A DNA stretch of 64,000 nt from JAJDAT01 sp964344185. GTDB taxonomy: Bacteria > Nitrospinota > Nitrospinia > Nitrospinales > JAJDAT01. Every line of letters starts with the position of its first letter. Position 1 is the stretch's first letter. The stretch is taken from assembly GCA_964344185.1 (NCBI GenBank), contig CAYFMN010000015.1:34179-98178 (forward strand). Reading direction: 5' to 3'. The notes below the pieces were generated by a model. It searched no databases. It was not told where the DNA came from and saw nothing but the letters and a program-made list of their open reading frames with translations. Shown piece by piece: positions 8,966 to 18,715 of this stretch. A program made the translations under genes and the position numbers.

Positions 8966-9763
8966 CTAATCCATTACTAAAGTCTTTAGTCTCTTTGCCA
9001 ATGGACCAGGTCTAATTGTTTTTCTAACTGGACGGTCAATGAGGTTTAAACTCATATAAAGCCTCTCAAGGTTTGGGAAAATGTTTCCTTCGGCGATCAA
9101 TTTTCCTCCAGCGTCCCGAATTTCGTTCCTCCAGATACTTAAAACTTTCAACGACTTAAAGCTTTCAGATTTGGCAATGGCGGTAAACCCCTCATCCCCA
9201 ATTTTATTCGAACAAAGATAAAGGTTTGTTAAATTTGTTAGGGTTTCTGTAGAGGCTAGCTCTAAAGCCCCTTTATCCCCCATCTGAGTTGAATCCAAAT
9301 GTAATGCGGTTAGTTTTGGTAATTTATTGGATCTAGCTAAAAATTGAACCCCTTCATGGCCAAGAGGGTTTGAATCTAAAAAAAGCGTTTCTAAATTTCT
9401 TAATTTTTCGGATTCAGCAATGGCTTTAGCTCCGAGCGAATTTATTTTATTCGCTTCTAGCATTAAGCAAGTCAAACTTTTTACCAAATCTGATTCAACC
9501 AGCGCTTTTATTCCCTCTCCTCCAGATTCCCCTATGTTATTATGGTTTAAATATATATGAGTGATATTATCGGATATTTTGCATTGAGCTAAGATTTTTA
9601 TTTCTTCATCCCCTAATCCATTATCGCTTAAGTAAATCTTCTCCAGAGTTGGGATCGGTTCTAATTCTAAAAATTTCTCCAATTCAACTTTTCTAATTCC
9701 CTGATTTTCTAAATCGAGAAGCTTTCCATCCTCGCTCAATTGTTTTTTAACTAACTCTTTCAT
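8966..9763 (-). CDS. Leucine-rich repeat protein (ribonuclease-inhibitor type), cytoplasmic
   Basis: A 265-residue protein made almost wholly of 25-28-residue leucine-rich repeats with the pattern LxxLxLxxNxIGDEGxxxLAxS, for example LEKIYLSDNGLGDEEI, LTNLYLCSNKIGDEGF and LKVLSIWRNEIRDAGG. There are about eight repeats. There is no signal peptide or membrane segment, so it should be cytoplasmic. Such repeats bind proteins; the partner is unknown. Similar genes occur as expanded families in some environmental bacteria. No neighbour suggests a function. Confidence 0.8.
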   Translation of the reverse strand: MKELVKKQLSEDGKLLDLENQGIRKVELEKFLELEPIPTLEKIYLSDNGLGDEEIKILAQCKISDNITHIYLNHNNIGESGGEGIKALVESDLVKSLTCLMLEANKINSLGAKAIAESEKLRNLETLFLDSNPLGHEGVQFLARSNKLPKLTALHLDSTQMGDKGALELASTETLTNLTNLYLCSNKIGDEGFTAIAKSESFKSLKVLSIWRNEIRDAGGKLIAEGNIFPNLERLYMSLNLIDRPVRKTIRPGPLAKRLKTLVMD

Positions 9764-10005
9764 AAAGTTTTGCCAATACTTGATCTAAAAATAAAACAGA
9801 AATTCAGTCTTTCGACTAATATAACTAAAGGGTTTCTCCAAATAATTTTAAAAAATTCTGTACTTTAAAAGGGCTCCTCTAAAAATTTAAACTTACCGGT
9901 CCCATCTTTGCTTTTAAGAATTGGACGGTACAAAACAATAAAAACAACAATTATTTGAGTCTCGTTAAAGTATATCAGTAAATATATTGAGGCGCCTTCA
10001 AAAAT

Positions 10006-13000
10006 TCATTGCCTACCATATCCTCCTCCGCCTGGAGTAAGAATCCTAATGGCGTCGCCAATTTTTGCGGTTTTTTGATTTTTACCTCCAAGATCCTCAA
10101 CGCTCCCGGAGTTCGCAATCCAAAGATTTTTTCCCGCTTGACCGTCTTCTCCTCCATCTAAGCCATATGGCGGATAGACTCTTCTCTCGGATAAAATGGC
10201 TACGTTCATAGGACTTAAAAATTCTATTTCGCGAATCAAACCATCGCCGCCGCGATATCGCCCGCGCCCCCCCGAACCTGATCGATAAGCGAACTCTCTC
10301 AATAAAACAGGGTATCTGGACTCCAATATTTCAGGATCGGTTATTCTGGTGTTTGTCATATGAGTGTGTATGCCGGAACGACAGTTCCACCTAGGCTCGC
10401 CCCCAGCCCCGCCGCCAATAGTTTCATAGTATCCAAATTCTTCGTTTCCAAATGTGAGATTGTTCATACACCCTTGGGAACCTGCCACAGCTTCAAAAGA
10501 TTTTAAAATAACATCGGTGATTCTTTGGGACGTTAAAACATTGCCGCCACAAACTGCCGCCCCATCCATTGGATTTAATATAGAACCCTCTGGTATCGCT
10601 ACTCTTATAGGAATTAAGAAACCCTCGTTTAATGGAATATCTTCTTGAATTAAGCAACGTAAACAATAAAGAATTGCCGAAAAAGTTACCGCCTTGGGAG
10701 CGTTTAAGTTTCCTTTAACTTGGGAAGCCGTTCCCGAAAAATCAAACACAGCCTCCCCATTTTCCTTATCAATTTGAAGCTCTAAAGATACTTTAGAGCC
10801 ATCGTCCATTAGTTCAACTGACTTGCCGCCTTTCAATCCAGTCCAACTTCTTAACAAAGATCTAACTGAATCAGCGGAGTTTTTTTGAATCAGGTCCATG
10901 TAATTCCGGACCGTTTCAAGCGAATTCTCCTCAACCAATTTTATTAATAACTCTTCGCCTCGACGATTTGCCGCAACTTGGGCTTTAAGATCCGAAATAT
11001 TATCTTTTAAAATTCTTGTTCCTAAAGTTCCATCTTTTTCTCCAGATAATATTTGAGAAATTTCCTCTTCGCGAAAAGTTCCATTTTCAACTAATTTAAA
11101 AAACTGAATCGCGATTCCTTCGTCCTCCAACTTGGTCGAAAAGGGAGGCATAGAACCGGGGGAAATTCCTCCAACATCGGAGTGGTGACCGCGATTGGCG
11201 GCGTAAAACTCTGGAACCCCATTATAAAAAATAGGAGTCGCCACTGTTATATCCGGTAAATGGCTTCCTCCCATTTTTGGGTGATTAGACACCCAGACAT
11301 CCCCTTCTTTTGTATTACCTCGAAAAGCTTCAATTAGTTTTCGAACCGTTTCTCCTATAGCTCCAAGGTGAACTGGCAAATGAGGCGCGTTAGCTACCAG
11401 ATTTCCCCTCCCGTCGAAAATAGCGCAGGAAAAATCTCTTCTTTCTTTTATGTTGGTGGAAATAGCCGTGTTTTCAAGGATGCGACCCATTTGTTCCGCT
11501 ATTGCCATAAAACGGTGCCCGTACAAAGATAATAAGACTGGATCTTCCGATGAATCGCAATCAGTTTCAAGGGTCTCAGCCACTATTATTTCAATATCGC
11601 CAAATTCAGTAATTTCTGCGCTGCATAAAGGGTCTACAACAATGGTAGACGACGAATCAATAATAATAGCGGGACCGCTTATTTTATCGCCGGCTCCCAA
11701 ATCGCAAAGTTGAAAAACGGGCGTGGGCTTCCATTCTTTATCAAAAAAACAATCCACACTGGTAATTTGCATAGGGCTACCGGCGCCAGAGAGAATTTTT
11801 CTTTGAACAATATTAGGTGAAAGACCTATAGAGCGAATCACGATTTCATCTATCACAATCTCTCTATCCTCTAATTGAAACCCCATTTCTTTCAAATGCC
11901 AGTCTAGAAAATTTTGTTTTATATCCCCATACTCTGAATACCGAATGGCTTTTGATGTATCGGTATTTTTATATCTCAAAACCAGATATGTTTGAATCTG
12001 AATTTGATCTTCTTCAAACCCCTGATCTTTAATATTAGCTATAGCTTTAGCTCGCAGGCGATCAATATCGTCTAATAGATGAGAAAGATCGTTCAATTCA
12101 AAAGCTGTCGGCTGACGAGTTTCTTCAAAAACATCCGCCAATCCCATCCCAAAAGCTGAAAGAATTCCAGCAAAACGATGAATAAAGATTTTCTCAATGC
12201 CTAAAATTTTTGCAACGGCGCAAGCGTGTTGTCCTGCCGCCCCTCCAAAACAAGCCAGAACGTGATCAGAAGGGTTAAAACCTTTTTCAGAAGTAATTTC
12301 CAGGATTGCTCGCGCCATCGCCTCGTTTGCAACGCGAACAAAACCCGCCGCCACTTCTTCAAGATCATAAGGGCGTATCCCTTTCGCCACGTTTTCTTTA
12401 TTTACTTTTTCCGTAATTTGTTTGATAGAGTTCCTAGCCGCTTCTTTATTTAAAGGTTGATCGGCATTTGGACCGAAGATATTTGGAAAATAATTTGGCA
12501 ACAACTTTCCCAAAACTAAATTAGCGTCGGTTAAAGCGACGTGACCATTTTTCCCATAACACGCCGGCCCGGGGTTAGCCCCTGCCGAATCGGGTCCAAC
12601 AACAAACAAACCATTTTTAAAATAAAGTCGAGACCCCCCGCCCGCTGCGATTGTTTTAATTTTTAAATGTGGCGTTTGTAGATGAACGGCTGATATTTCC
12701 GATTCATCCATCCATTCAAACTCACCGTCAAATCTGGAAACGTCTGTCGACGTTCCTCCCATATCAAAACCAATAAGCGGTTTTTCTGGATATCGATTCC
12801 TACCAGTTAATGCATACCCGACGACTCCGCCCGCAGGCCCCGAATAAATTGACCGGCTACCGGAAAAACGTTCGGCTCCAATCAAACCTCCATCGGACTG
12901 CATAAACCATATAGGGAGGTTTTTATTTTGAAAATTAGAACGAAACTCTTCCACATATTTTTGAATAATGGGATTTAAATACGCTTCAACGCTCGTCGTT

Positions 13001-13695
13001 TGACCTCTATCAACAAATTTTATTTTTGGCGATACCGCATGCGATAAAGATATATAGGAAAACCCGATTGATTTAGCTAGCTTTTCTATCTCAAGCTCAT
13101 GTTTTGGAAACGCGTAAGAATGCATACAAACCACCGCCAGGCTTGTTATGCCCTTTTTCTTTATTTCCAACAAATCGTCTTTTAATCGACTGGTATCTAA
13201 AGGTCGAATGATTTTATAAAATCGACTTGTTTCGGATAAATGCGCGTTTTCCTTATCCTCCCCAGGTTGTAAAAGCCTGATTCGTTCTTCAACCTCGACA
13301 ACGGTTTCATAAAATGGCTCGGGTATTTGAATCTTTAAATTAAAAATATCAGGGCGATTTTGCTTGCCGATACTCAAAAGATCTTTAAATCCTTTGGTTA
13401 TGATAACTGCGGAACGAACCCCTTTTCGCTCAAGTAATGCATTCGTCGCTAAGGTCGTTCCCATTCGAATCCACTCTATCGAACTTGAGTCTTCAAATGG
13501 TTTCCCAAGCCGCTCCATAATTCTTCTAATTCCCTCAACGGGAGCGTCCGGGTATTTTTCGGGATTTTCAGAAAGGAGTTTTTCTACTATAAACCCAGGA
13601 GCCTCTGGGACTTCGGCGTATACATCGGTGAAAGTCCCTCCTCTATCTATCGCAAAGCGGATTTGCGTTGATCGGAAATTTTGGGAGGATTCCAT
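10006..13695 (-). CDS. oplAH: 5-oxoprolinase (ATP-hydrolysing), HyuA-HyuB fusion
   Basis: A 1229-residue single-chain hydantoinase/oxoprolinase. The HyuA-type half (about 1-690) starts with RFAIDRGGTFTDVYAE and contains GFDMGGTSTDVSRFDGE and GPDSAGANPGPACYG. The HyuB-type half (about 710-1229) contains SNHPKMGGSHLPDITV, NRGHHSDVGGISPG and a glycine-rich end, GGGGYG. Length and order match eukaryotic and bacterial OPLAH, which opens 5-oxoproline to glutamate with ATP hydrolysis. Hydantoinase or acetone carboxylase relatives are normally split, which favours oxoprolinase. The last residues are Gly-Arg-Gln, as in many homologues. Confidence 0.9.
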   Translation of the reverse strand: MESSQNFRSTQIRFAIDRGGTFTDVYAEVPEAPGFIVEKLLSENPEKYPDAPVEGIRRIMERLGKPFEDSSSIEWIRMGTTLATNALLERKGVRSAVIITKGFKDLLSIGKQNRPDIFNLKIQIPEPFYETVVEVEERIRLLQPGEDKENAHLSETSRFYKIIRPLDTSRLKDDLLEIKKKGITSLAVVCMHSYAFPKHELEIEKLAKSIGFSYISLSHAVSPKIKFVDRGQTTSVEAYLNPIIQKYVEEFRSNFQNKNLPIWFMQSDGGLIGAERFSGSRSIYSGPAGGVVGYALTGRNRYPEKPLIGFDMGGTSTDVSRFDGEFEWMDESEISAVHLQTPHLKIKTIAAGGGSRLYFKNGLFVVGPDSAGANPGPACYGKNGHVALTDANLVLGKLLPNYFPNIFGPNADQPLNKEAARNSIKQITEKVNKENVAKGIRPYDLEEVAAGFVRVANEAMARAILEITSEKGFNPSDHVLACFGGAAGQHACAVAKILGIEKIFIHRFAGILSAFGMGLADVFEETRQPTAFELNDLSHLLDDIDRLRAKAIANIKDQGFEEDQIQIQTYLVLRYKNTDTSKAIRYSEYGDIKQNFLDWHLKEMGFQLEDREIVIDEIVIRSIGLSPNIVQRKILSGAGSPMQITSVDCFFDKEWKPTPVFQLCDLGAGDKISGPAIIIDSSSTIVVDPLCSAEITEFGDIEIIVAETLETDCDSSEDPVLLSLYGHRFMAIAEQMGRILENTAISTNIKERRDFSCAIFDGRGNLVANAPHLPVHLGAIGETVRKLIEAFRGNTKEGDVWVSNHPKMGGSHLPDITVATPIFYNGVPEFYAANRGHHSDVGGISPGSMPPFSTKLEDEGIAIQFFKLVENGTFREEEISQILSGEKDGTLGTRILKDNISDLKAQVAANRRGEELLIKLVEENSLETVRNYMDLIQKNSADSVRSLLRSWTGLKGGKSVELMDDGSKVSLELQIDKENGEAVFDFSGTASQVKGNLNAPKAVTFSAILYCLRCLIQEDIPLNEGFLIPIRVAIPEGSILNPMDGAAVCGGNVLTSQRITDVILKSFEAVAGSQGCMNNLTFGNEEFGYYETIGGGAGGEPRWNCRSGIHTHMTNTRITDPEILESRYPVLLREFAYRSGSGGRGRYRGGDGLIREIEFLSPMNVAILSERRVYPPYGLDGGEDGQAGKNLWIANSGSVEDLGGKNQKTAKIGDAIRILTPGGGGYGRQ

Positions 13696-13737
13696 TGATC
13701 GGTGAAAACTTCGATAGGATTTTAAAACAAAAAACTT

Positions 13738-14715
13738 TTAGAAAGCGTTTAAATCAACCGTTTCCCCTTCGCAAGCGACAAAAACTTGCAAGTCCGATCC
13801 TTTTCCAACTTTTTTCAGATATTTCTCGGCAAGTTGAAATACATCCATAATCTTAAAATCGCTATAGGTAGGTTCATGATGGTATAAAGCCAATTGCCCA
13901 ACGTTCGCTTCCAAAGCTATGTCGATACCAATAAAAGCCGAACTATGTCCCCAGTTTTCTTTAAACTCAATACCTTCCATGAAAGTGTATTGAGCGTCAA
14001 ATATAACTAAATCAGCGTCTTTAAAAAAATCGATAACTGATTGCAGGGCTTGTTTGCCAATATCTTTATACTCCGAATCAGTCGCGTAAATAAAAGATTT
14101 CCCGTTATAGTCAATTCGATAGGCGTATGAACCGCCTGGATGATAATTCTTTTTCCAGGAAATCTTGGCGTCTCCAATTTTCAAATCAGAAACTTCATTT
14201 AAATCTGTAAAAGAAATATCCGAGGGGAAAATACTAAAAGGAACTGGAAAAAACTCGGGTCGTTGGTGACTCGCCAGGCGGTCTTCCAAGTCTCTATGCC
14301 CACCGTAAAACTTAAAACGATTGCCTTTAACATAAAAAGGGACAAAAAATGGAATTCCCAATATATGATCGTAGTGAGTATGACTCACAAAAATATGCGC
14401 TTCGCCGCCGCCCTTGCCAAACTCTTGGCTCATCCAATGCAATCCCAATTCTCGCAAACCGGAACCGCAATCAAAAACAAAGTTTTTTCCCGCTACTGAG
14501 GCTTGAACGCATGATGAATTTCCCCCAATTACCCCCCCAACCTCGACAGGCAACCTGTCTATAAACGCATTGCGAGAATCTTGATCTTGCAAATCGCTTG
14601 GTTTAATGCGTTCAACTAAGGCTAACATTTTTTCTTTCATTTTATCTGGAGTGATAGGGGTTGGGATAGAACCTCTTACGCCTCTAAATGTCACTTCAAA
14701 TTCTTCTGCAGCCAT
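13738..14715 (-). CDS. Metallo-beta-lactamase-fold hydrolase
   Basis: A 325-residue MBL-fold protein. The metal-binding HxHxDH motif is SHTHYDHILG near residue 110, and further ligands are supplied by YATDSEY and YHHEPTYSD. The N-terminal FRGVRGSIPTP with GGNSSCVQ is typical of the PhnP/ElaC-like phosphodiesterase subgroup. The natural substrate is unknown. It lies 42 bases from the oxoprolinase start and 21 bases from an HDOD gene on the same strand, so it could be part of a regulatory operon with the HDOD proteins. Confidence 0.85.
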   Translation of the reverse strand: MAAEEFEVTFRGVRGSIPTPITPDKMKEKMLALVERIKPSDLQDQDSRNAFIDRLPVEVGGVIGGNSSCVQASVAGKNFVFDCGSGLRELGLHWMSQEFGKGGGEAHIFVSHTHYDHILGIPFFVPFYVKGNRFKFYGGHRDLEDRLASHQRPEFFPVPFSIFPSDISFTDLNEVSDLKIGDAKISWKKNYHPGGSYAYRIDYNGKSFIYATDSEYKDIGKQALQSVIDFFKDADLVIFDAQYTFMEGIEFKENWGHSSAFIGIDIALEANVGQLALYHHEPTYSDFKIMDVFQLAEKYLKKVGKGSDLQVFVACEGETVDLNAF

Positions 14716-14736
14716 AAGTGTTTTTCAGATCTTAGA

Positions 14737-15576
14737 TTAATTTATAAATATCGACGACACTTGGTCCAAGCTATTTTCTACTTCCTCTTTAATCGCATTC
14801 ATTTTTTCTTCCGAAACGCCTAAGATTTCAACGAAATCTATATCTTCTGTTCCGGCTTTAGGGCCGACTCCATTGGATACTTTTTGGCAATTTAATAGCA
14901 TATTCGATAAAGCGACAACTTCTTGTGATCCCTTTTTTAAAGGTTGATGATGCTTCTGAACCAAGGAAACTACTTGAGGTGCAATGGGCCACCATTTTTC
15001 TATATACTTCGCGCCTACCTCCGCATGATCAATTCCAAAGGTCTTAACTTCTAAAGTTTCTAACGGTTGCTCGATATCCTTCGATTTTGCCAAAAACTCC
15101 GAATATTCCTTTGGAAAAAAATTTAAAAAAACTAAAACTCCAATATCATGCATTAATCCCGCCAAATAGGCATTATCGCGAGACTCTTCGTCTTGCTCAA
15201 AAAGTTCGCTTAGAGATTTAGAACAAATGGCGGCGGCAAATGAATGTTTCCAAAATAATACCTGATTAATAGCTTTTGTTTTTGAAGAAACTTTTGGCAA
15301 TTCCAGAGTATATGCCAGGTCTAAAACCATTTTTAGGCCTAATCTGCCTAAAGCGTTTTCTAGGTCTTCTGCTTTATCTCTACCTCCTCCAATAAAAACA
15401 CTATTTGCTAGCTTCATCAGCCGTCCAGATAAAACTGGTTCGGTTTTTATCAAATCGGAAATATCGGCTATGCACGAATCTGGATCGTCTATTATTTGCT
15501 CTAATTTTATGAGTATTTCTGGTAATGGAGGTAAGTTCTGTTGAGTATTTACCGCTTCCAGTATTTTATCCCGCAT
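14737..15576 (-). CDS. HDOD domain protein (copy 1 of tandem pair)
   Basis: A 279-residue stand-alone HDOD domain: LPPLPEILIKLEQII at the start, MKLANSVFIGGG, and the degenerate HD segment HDIGVLVFLNFFPKEY with HAEVGAKYIEKWW. HDOD proteins are non-catalytic or weakly catalytic relatives of HD-GYP phosphodiesterases and take part in signalling, chemotaxis and cell-cycle regulation. It is 60-65 percent identical by eye to the next gene. The MBL-fold gene follows 21 bases downstream, so the three may be one operon. Confidence 0.87.
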   Translation of the reverse strand: MRDKILEAVNTQQNLPPLPEILIKLEQIIDDPDSCIADISDLIKTEPVLSGRLMKLANSVFIGGGRDKAEDLENALGRLGLKMVLDLAYTLELPKVSSKTKAINQVLFWKHSFAAAICSKSLSELFEQDEESRDNAYLAGLMHDIGVLVFLNFFPKEYSEFLAKSKDIEQPLETLEVKTFGIDHAEVGAKYIEKWWPIAPQVVSLVQKHHQPLKKGSQEVVALSNMLLNCQKVSNGVGPKAGTEDIDFVEILGVSEEKMNAIKEEVENSLDQVSSIFIN

Positions 15577-15681
15577 ATAGAGCTTTAATAATTTCTTAAT
15601 TTATTAACTAAAGATCGAAAAGCGCAGAATTATGGGCGCTTATCCGCCAAATTATAAGAGGAAATAGTGTGAAAATAAAAG

Positions 15682-16524
15682 TTAATTTCCTCTAAAAAGA
15701 GAATTTAATTCTCCAATAGAATCTGAAATATTTTCCTTTAATTCTAAAAGCTCCATCTCAGAAACCCCTAATAATTGGTTAAAATCAAGTTCTTCGTTGA
15801 TCGTTGGTCCAACTTTATTTTCAAAACCAAGGGAGTTTACAAAGCTGTTTGCTAAACTTAGAACATTTTTTACATCGCCCTGAAGCGGATCATGGTGTCT
15901 TTTTATTTGCTCCACAACCGCTTCTGGAACGGGCCACCACTTTTCAATATATTTTGCTCCTAATTCAACATGGCTGATTCCAAAACGTTCGTTTTCCAGC
16001 TTTTCCAACGCTTTTTCTTCCTCGGCAATCTTTTCTAAAAAACTTCCATATTCTTTGGGAATATTATGCAAAAAAACTAAAATTCCTACGTCATGCATTA
16101 ATCCGCTTAAATATGCGTTTTCCCGTTGGTCTTCACCTTGTGAAAAAAGTTCGCTCATCGCACGGGAGCAAATTGCAGTTCCAAACGCATGTTGCCAAAA
16201 AGCGCTTTGATTAATAATTTTATTTCCTGAAGAAATTTTAGGTAATTCTATGGTGTAAGCTAAATCTAGCACCATTTTTAACCCTAACCTTCCAATAGCG
16301 TTATCCAAATCTTCCGCTTTTTCTCTACCGCCGCTAACAAAAACGCTATTCGCAAGTCTCATTAAATTTCCAGATAAAACGGGTTCTGTATAAATCAAAC
16401 TGGAAATGTCTGAAATACAAGTTTCTGGATCGTATACCTTCTGCTCAATTTTTGATAAAACTTCTGGCAAAGGAGGTAAGTTTTGCTCTTTATTAATGAT
16501 GTCTAAAATCTCATCGCGTGTCAT
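15682..16524 (-). CDS. HDOD domain protein (copy 2 of tandem pair)
   Basis: A paralogue of the neighbouring HDOD gene, with the same motifs: LPPLPEVLSKIEQKV, MRLANSVFVSGGREKAEDL and HDVGILVFLHNIPKEYG. ATG 16524 is preferred over an in-frame ATG at 16551 because the resulting N-terminus (MTRDEILDIINKEQNLPPLP) aligns with copy 1 and a GGGG ribosome binding site precedes it. Product 280 residues. The 105-base gap between copies is AT-rich. The pair is a tandem duplication, old enough to have diverged. Confidence 0.87.
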   Translation of the reverse strand: MTRDEILDIINKEQNLPPLPEVLSKIEQKVYDPETCISDISSLIYTEPVLSGNLMRLANSVFVSGGREKAEDLDNAIGRLGLKMVLDLAYTIELPKISSGNKIINQSAFWQHAFGTAICSRAMSELFSQGEDQRENAYLSGLMHDVGILVFLHNIPKEYGSFLEKIAEEEKALEKLENERFGISHVELGAKYIEKWWPVPEAVVEQIKRHHDPLQGDVKNVLSLANSFVNSLGFENKVGPTINEELDFNQLLGVSEMELLELKENISDSIGELNSLFRGN

Positions 16525-16726
16525 AACCCCACATAACTCTAAAAAATTCAAATAGTTATAAGAAAAATAATATTTATTTTTATTGACCTTAAGTTAAACA
16601 AAATCTACAATATAAAATAAAAATAACTTTATTTTACAATAATTTACATAAATTAAAAACTGCTTCTTTCGGCAAGATACCGAAAATTTTGCTGTTTATT
16701 GATTTTTCTTTGATTTTTTCAATCCA

Positions 16727-17479
16727 ATGATCAGAATTTTCCTAAATAATAGATTCCAGAAAACACTGATCCCAATCTCCGTCGTTCTAATTGCCCTTTG
16801 CTTGTCAATTAGCTGCTCAAAAAGGAAACTAACTCCGATTAAATTTACCCCCTCTCCCCAAAAAGCTCAAACTACGTATAACCTACCATATCGAGTTCAA
16901 GGAAAAACTTACTATCCCATTTCCTCTTCAAAAAATTTCACTCAAAAGGGGATAGCCTCTTGGTATGGACCCAAATTTCATGGTAAGTTGACCTCTAATA
17001 AGGAGCGATATAATATGTATCAGTTAACTGCCGCTCATAAAACGCTTCCTTTTAATACGAGAGTTCGAGTAACTAACATAGATAATGGACTGGATGTCCT
17101 CGTTAGAATAAATGATCGAGGACCTTTTGTCGGCAACAGGATTATAGACCTAAGCCTTGCCGCCGCCAAAAAATTAAACATGCTCGAATCCGGTACTGCG
17201 CCAGTTAAACTAAGAGCGGTGTATTACCCCAATCAAACCGGAAAAACTAAGCGACCAGCTAATAAGTTTGGAGTACAAGTAGGCTTTTTCAAAGAAATCC
17301 AGAACGCAAAAAATTTAAAAAGTAAAACTAGAGAAAGTTTTGTACAAAAATTTAACTCAAATGGCGACCAATTTTATCGAGTCGTTGTTGGGAACTATAG
17401 TCACTTTGATCAAGCTTGGAATCTCTTGAAAAAACTTAAGTCCGATAGCTTTCCAAAAGCTTTTATAATTAATTTCTAA
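16727..17479 (+). CDS. rlpA: RlpA-like septal ring lytic transglycosylase, lipoprotein
   Basis: A 250-residue outer-membrane lipoprotein that cuts denuded glycan strands during division. A signal peptide ends in the lipobox LSISC (lipidated Cys near residue 30). The double-psi beta-barrel (about residues 70-165) has GIASWYGPKFHGKLTSN, TAAHKTLPF and RINDRGPFVGNRIIDLS. A C-terminal SPOR domain (about 178-250: FGVQVGFFKEIQNA to AFIINF) binds septal peptidoglycan. All motifs are intact. It precedes greA on the same strand. Confidence 0.9.
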   Translation: MIRIFLNNRFQKTLIPISVVLIALCLSISCSKRKLTPIKFTPSPQKAQTTYNLPYRVQGKTYYPISSSKNFTQKGIASWYGPKFHGKLTSNKERYNMYQLTAAHKTLPFNTRVRVTNIDNGLDVLVRINDRGPFVGNRIIDLSLAAAKKLNMLESGTAPVKLRAVYYPNQTGKTKRPANKFGVQVGFFKEIQNAKNLKSKTRESFVQKFNSNGDQFYRVVVGNYSHFDQAWNLLKKLKSDSFPKAFIINF

Positions 17480-17535
17480 CCGTTAAACGAATCTTTTTAA
17501 AAAATCGTTAAAAATCATTTAGGAGTTTCATTAAG

Positions 17536-18018
17536 ATGCGCCTGCCCGTTTTGGATAAATTAGAAAAAGAATTGATGGAATCCGAACGAGAATTAAAAGT
17601 CGATATTCCAAAAGCGTTGAAAATTGCTACCGATATGGGAGACCTTAGCGAAAATGCGGAATATAAAGCCGCTAAAGAAAGACAAATGCTTTTGGAGGCC
17701 AGGATTTCTTTACTGCAAAAGCGGATATCCGAAGTCACTTCTTTAAATATTAATAGAATTCCAAAAGACAGGGCTGGCATAGGAAGCCAAATAGAACTAG
17801 AAGACGCAGAAACCGGCGAAACAAAAAACTTTGAGTTAGTTTTTCCAGAAGAGGTTTCTCCAGATGAAGGGAAAATTTCCCCCGGCTCGCCGCTTGGTAA
17901 ATCTCTTTTGGGAAAACAAGAAGGCGACGAAGTCCGAATTTCTATTGCTGGTAAAGTTAATCTTTACGAATTGGCGAATTTAAAAACTATCCATGACATT
18001 ATGGAAGAATCAGAATAA
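17536..18018 (+). CDS. greA: Transcription elongation factor GreA
   Basis: A 160-residue GreA: an N-terminal coiled coil with the signature DLSENAEYKAAKERQ (residues about 34-48), whose acidic tip enters the RNA polymerase secondary channel to stimulate cleavage of backtracked RNA, and a C-terminal FKBP-like domain with ISPGSPLGKSLLGKQEGDEV. An AGGAG site lies 10 bases before the ATG. trmB starts 5 bases after the stop, so the two are an operon. Confidence 0.95.
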   Translation: MRLPVLDKLEKELMESERELKVDIPKALKIATDMGDLSENAEYKAAKERQMLLEARISLLQKRISEVTSLNINRIPKDRAGIGSQIELEDAETGETKNFELVFPEEVSPDEGKISPGSPLGKSLLGKQEGDEVRISIAGKVNLYELANLKTIHDIMEESE

Positions 18019-18023
18019 TCATA

Positions 18024-18653
18024 ATGGCTGTTAAAGCGTTAATCCCATTCGACGAGATTGCTTCCAGTCATCCGATGTTTTCCCATTTGGACGCAACTCC
18101 TGACTGGAACCAAATATTTCCTAATAACTACCCAATAAAACTGGAAATAGGCTTTGGTAACGGTAGTTTTATTATAGATATGGCAATGAAAGAGCCCAAA
18201 ACAAATTTTGTGGGCGTTGAAATGTACCATAAAGGAATCCGCAAGACGATTACGCGTGCGGAAAAACGGCTTATTGAAAACATCCATGTTGTTTATGGCG
18301 ACGCTAGAAAGAGAACCCAAAGTATTTTTAGTGACGAAACGCTGGAAGCAATATATATTAACTTTCCAGATCCATGGCCCAAAAAACGACATGTCAAAAG
18401 ACGTCTTATCACCGCAAATTTCGTTGAAATTTTATCGAATATGCTGGTTCCATCAGGAGAACTTAGAATTGCAACCGACTGCGAAACATACGCTCGAGAT
18501 ATGTTAACGTTTCTTGAAAACTCTTCGCTGAGAAATAAAGCTGGCTCTTTTGAATTTACCAATTCTCGGGAAGATATTCCACAATCGAAATATGAGAAAA
18601 ATTATATCAAACAGGGTAAAAAAATATATTATTTAGACTACATTAAAAGCTAA
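18024..18653 (+). CDS. trmB: tRNA (guanine-N7)-methyltransferase
   Basis: A 209-residue SAM-dependent enzyme that methylates G46 in the tRNA variable loop. The SAM-binding motif is LEIGFGNGSFIIDMA (near residue 40), followed by NFVGVEMYHKG and the TrmB catalytic signature INFPDPWPKKRHVKRRL (near 112). The C-terminus YEKNYIKQGKKIYYLD is also typical. It is translated directly after greA. A weak inverted repeat (AAGCTA-AAA-TAGCTT, 18647-18661) overlaps the stop but has no T-run. Confidence 0.95.
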   Translation: MAVKALIPFDEIASSHPMFSHLDATPDWNQIFPNNYPIKLEIGFGNGSFIIDMAMKEPKTNFVGVEMYHKGIRKTITRAEKRLIENIHVVYGDARKRTQSIFSDETLEAIYINFPDPWPKKRHVKRRLITANFVEILSNMLVPSGELRIATDCETYARDMLTFLENSSLRNKAGSFEFTNSREDIPQSKYEKNYIKQGKKIYYLDYIKS

Positions 18654-18715
18654 AATAGCTTAAGTAAAGATGCTCTTTAAATACAATAGAACATAACGAT
18701 TTTTAGGAGGCCTCC

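Noticed and set aside
12226..12453. Plus-strand frames inside the 5-oxoprolinase gene
   Set aside because: They are antisense to a full-length conserved gene and have no family features.
18647..18661. Terminator after trmB
   Set aside because: The inverted repeat is short, AT-rich and lacks a T-run, and it overlaps the stop codon.
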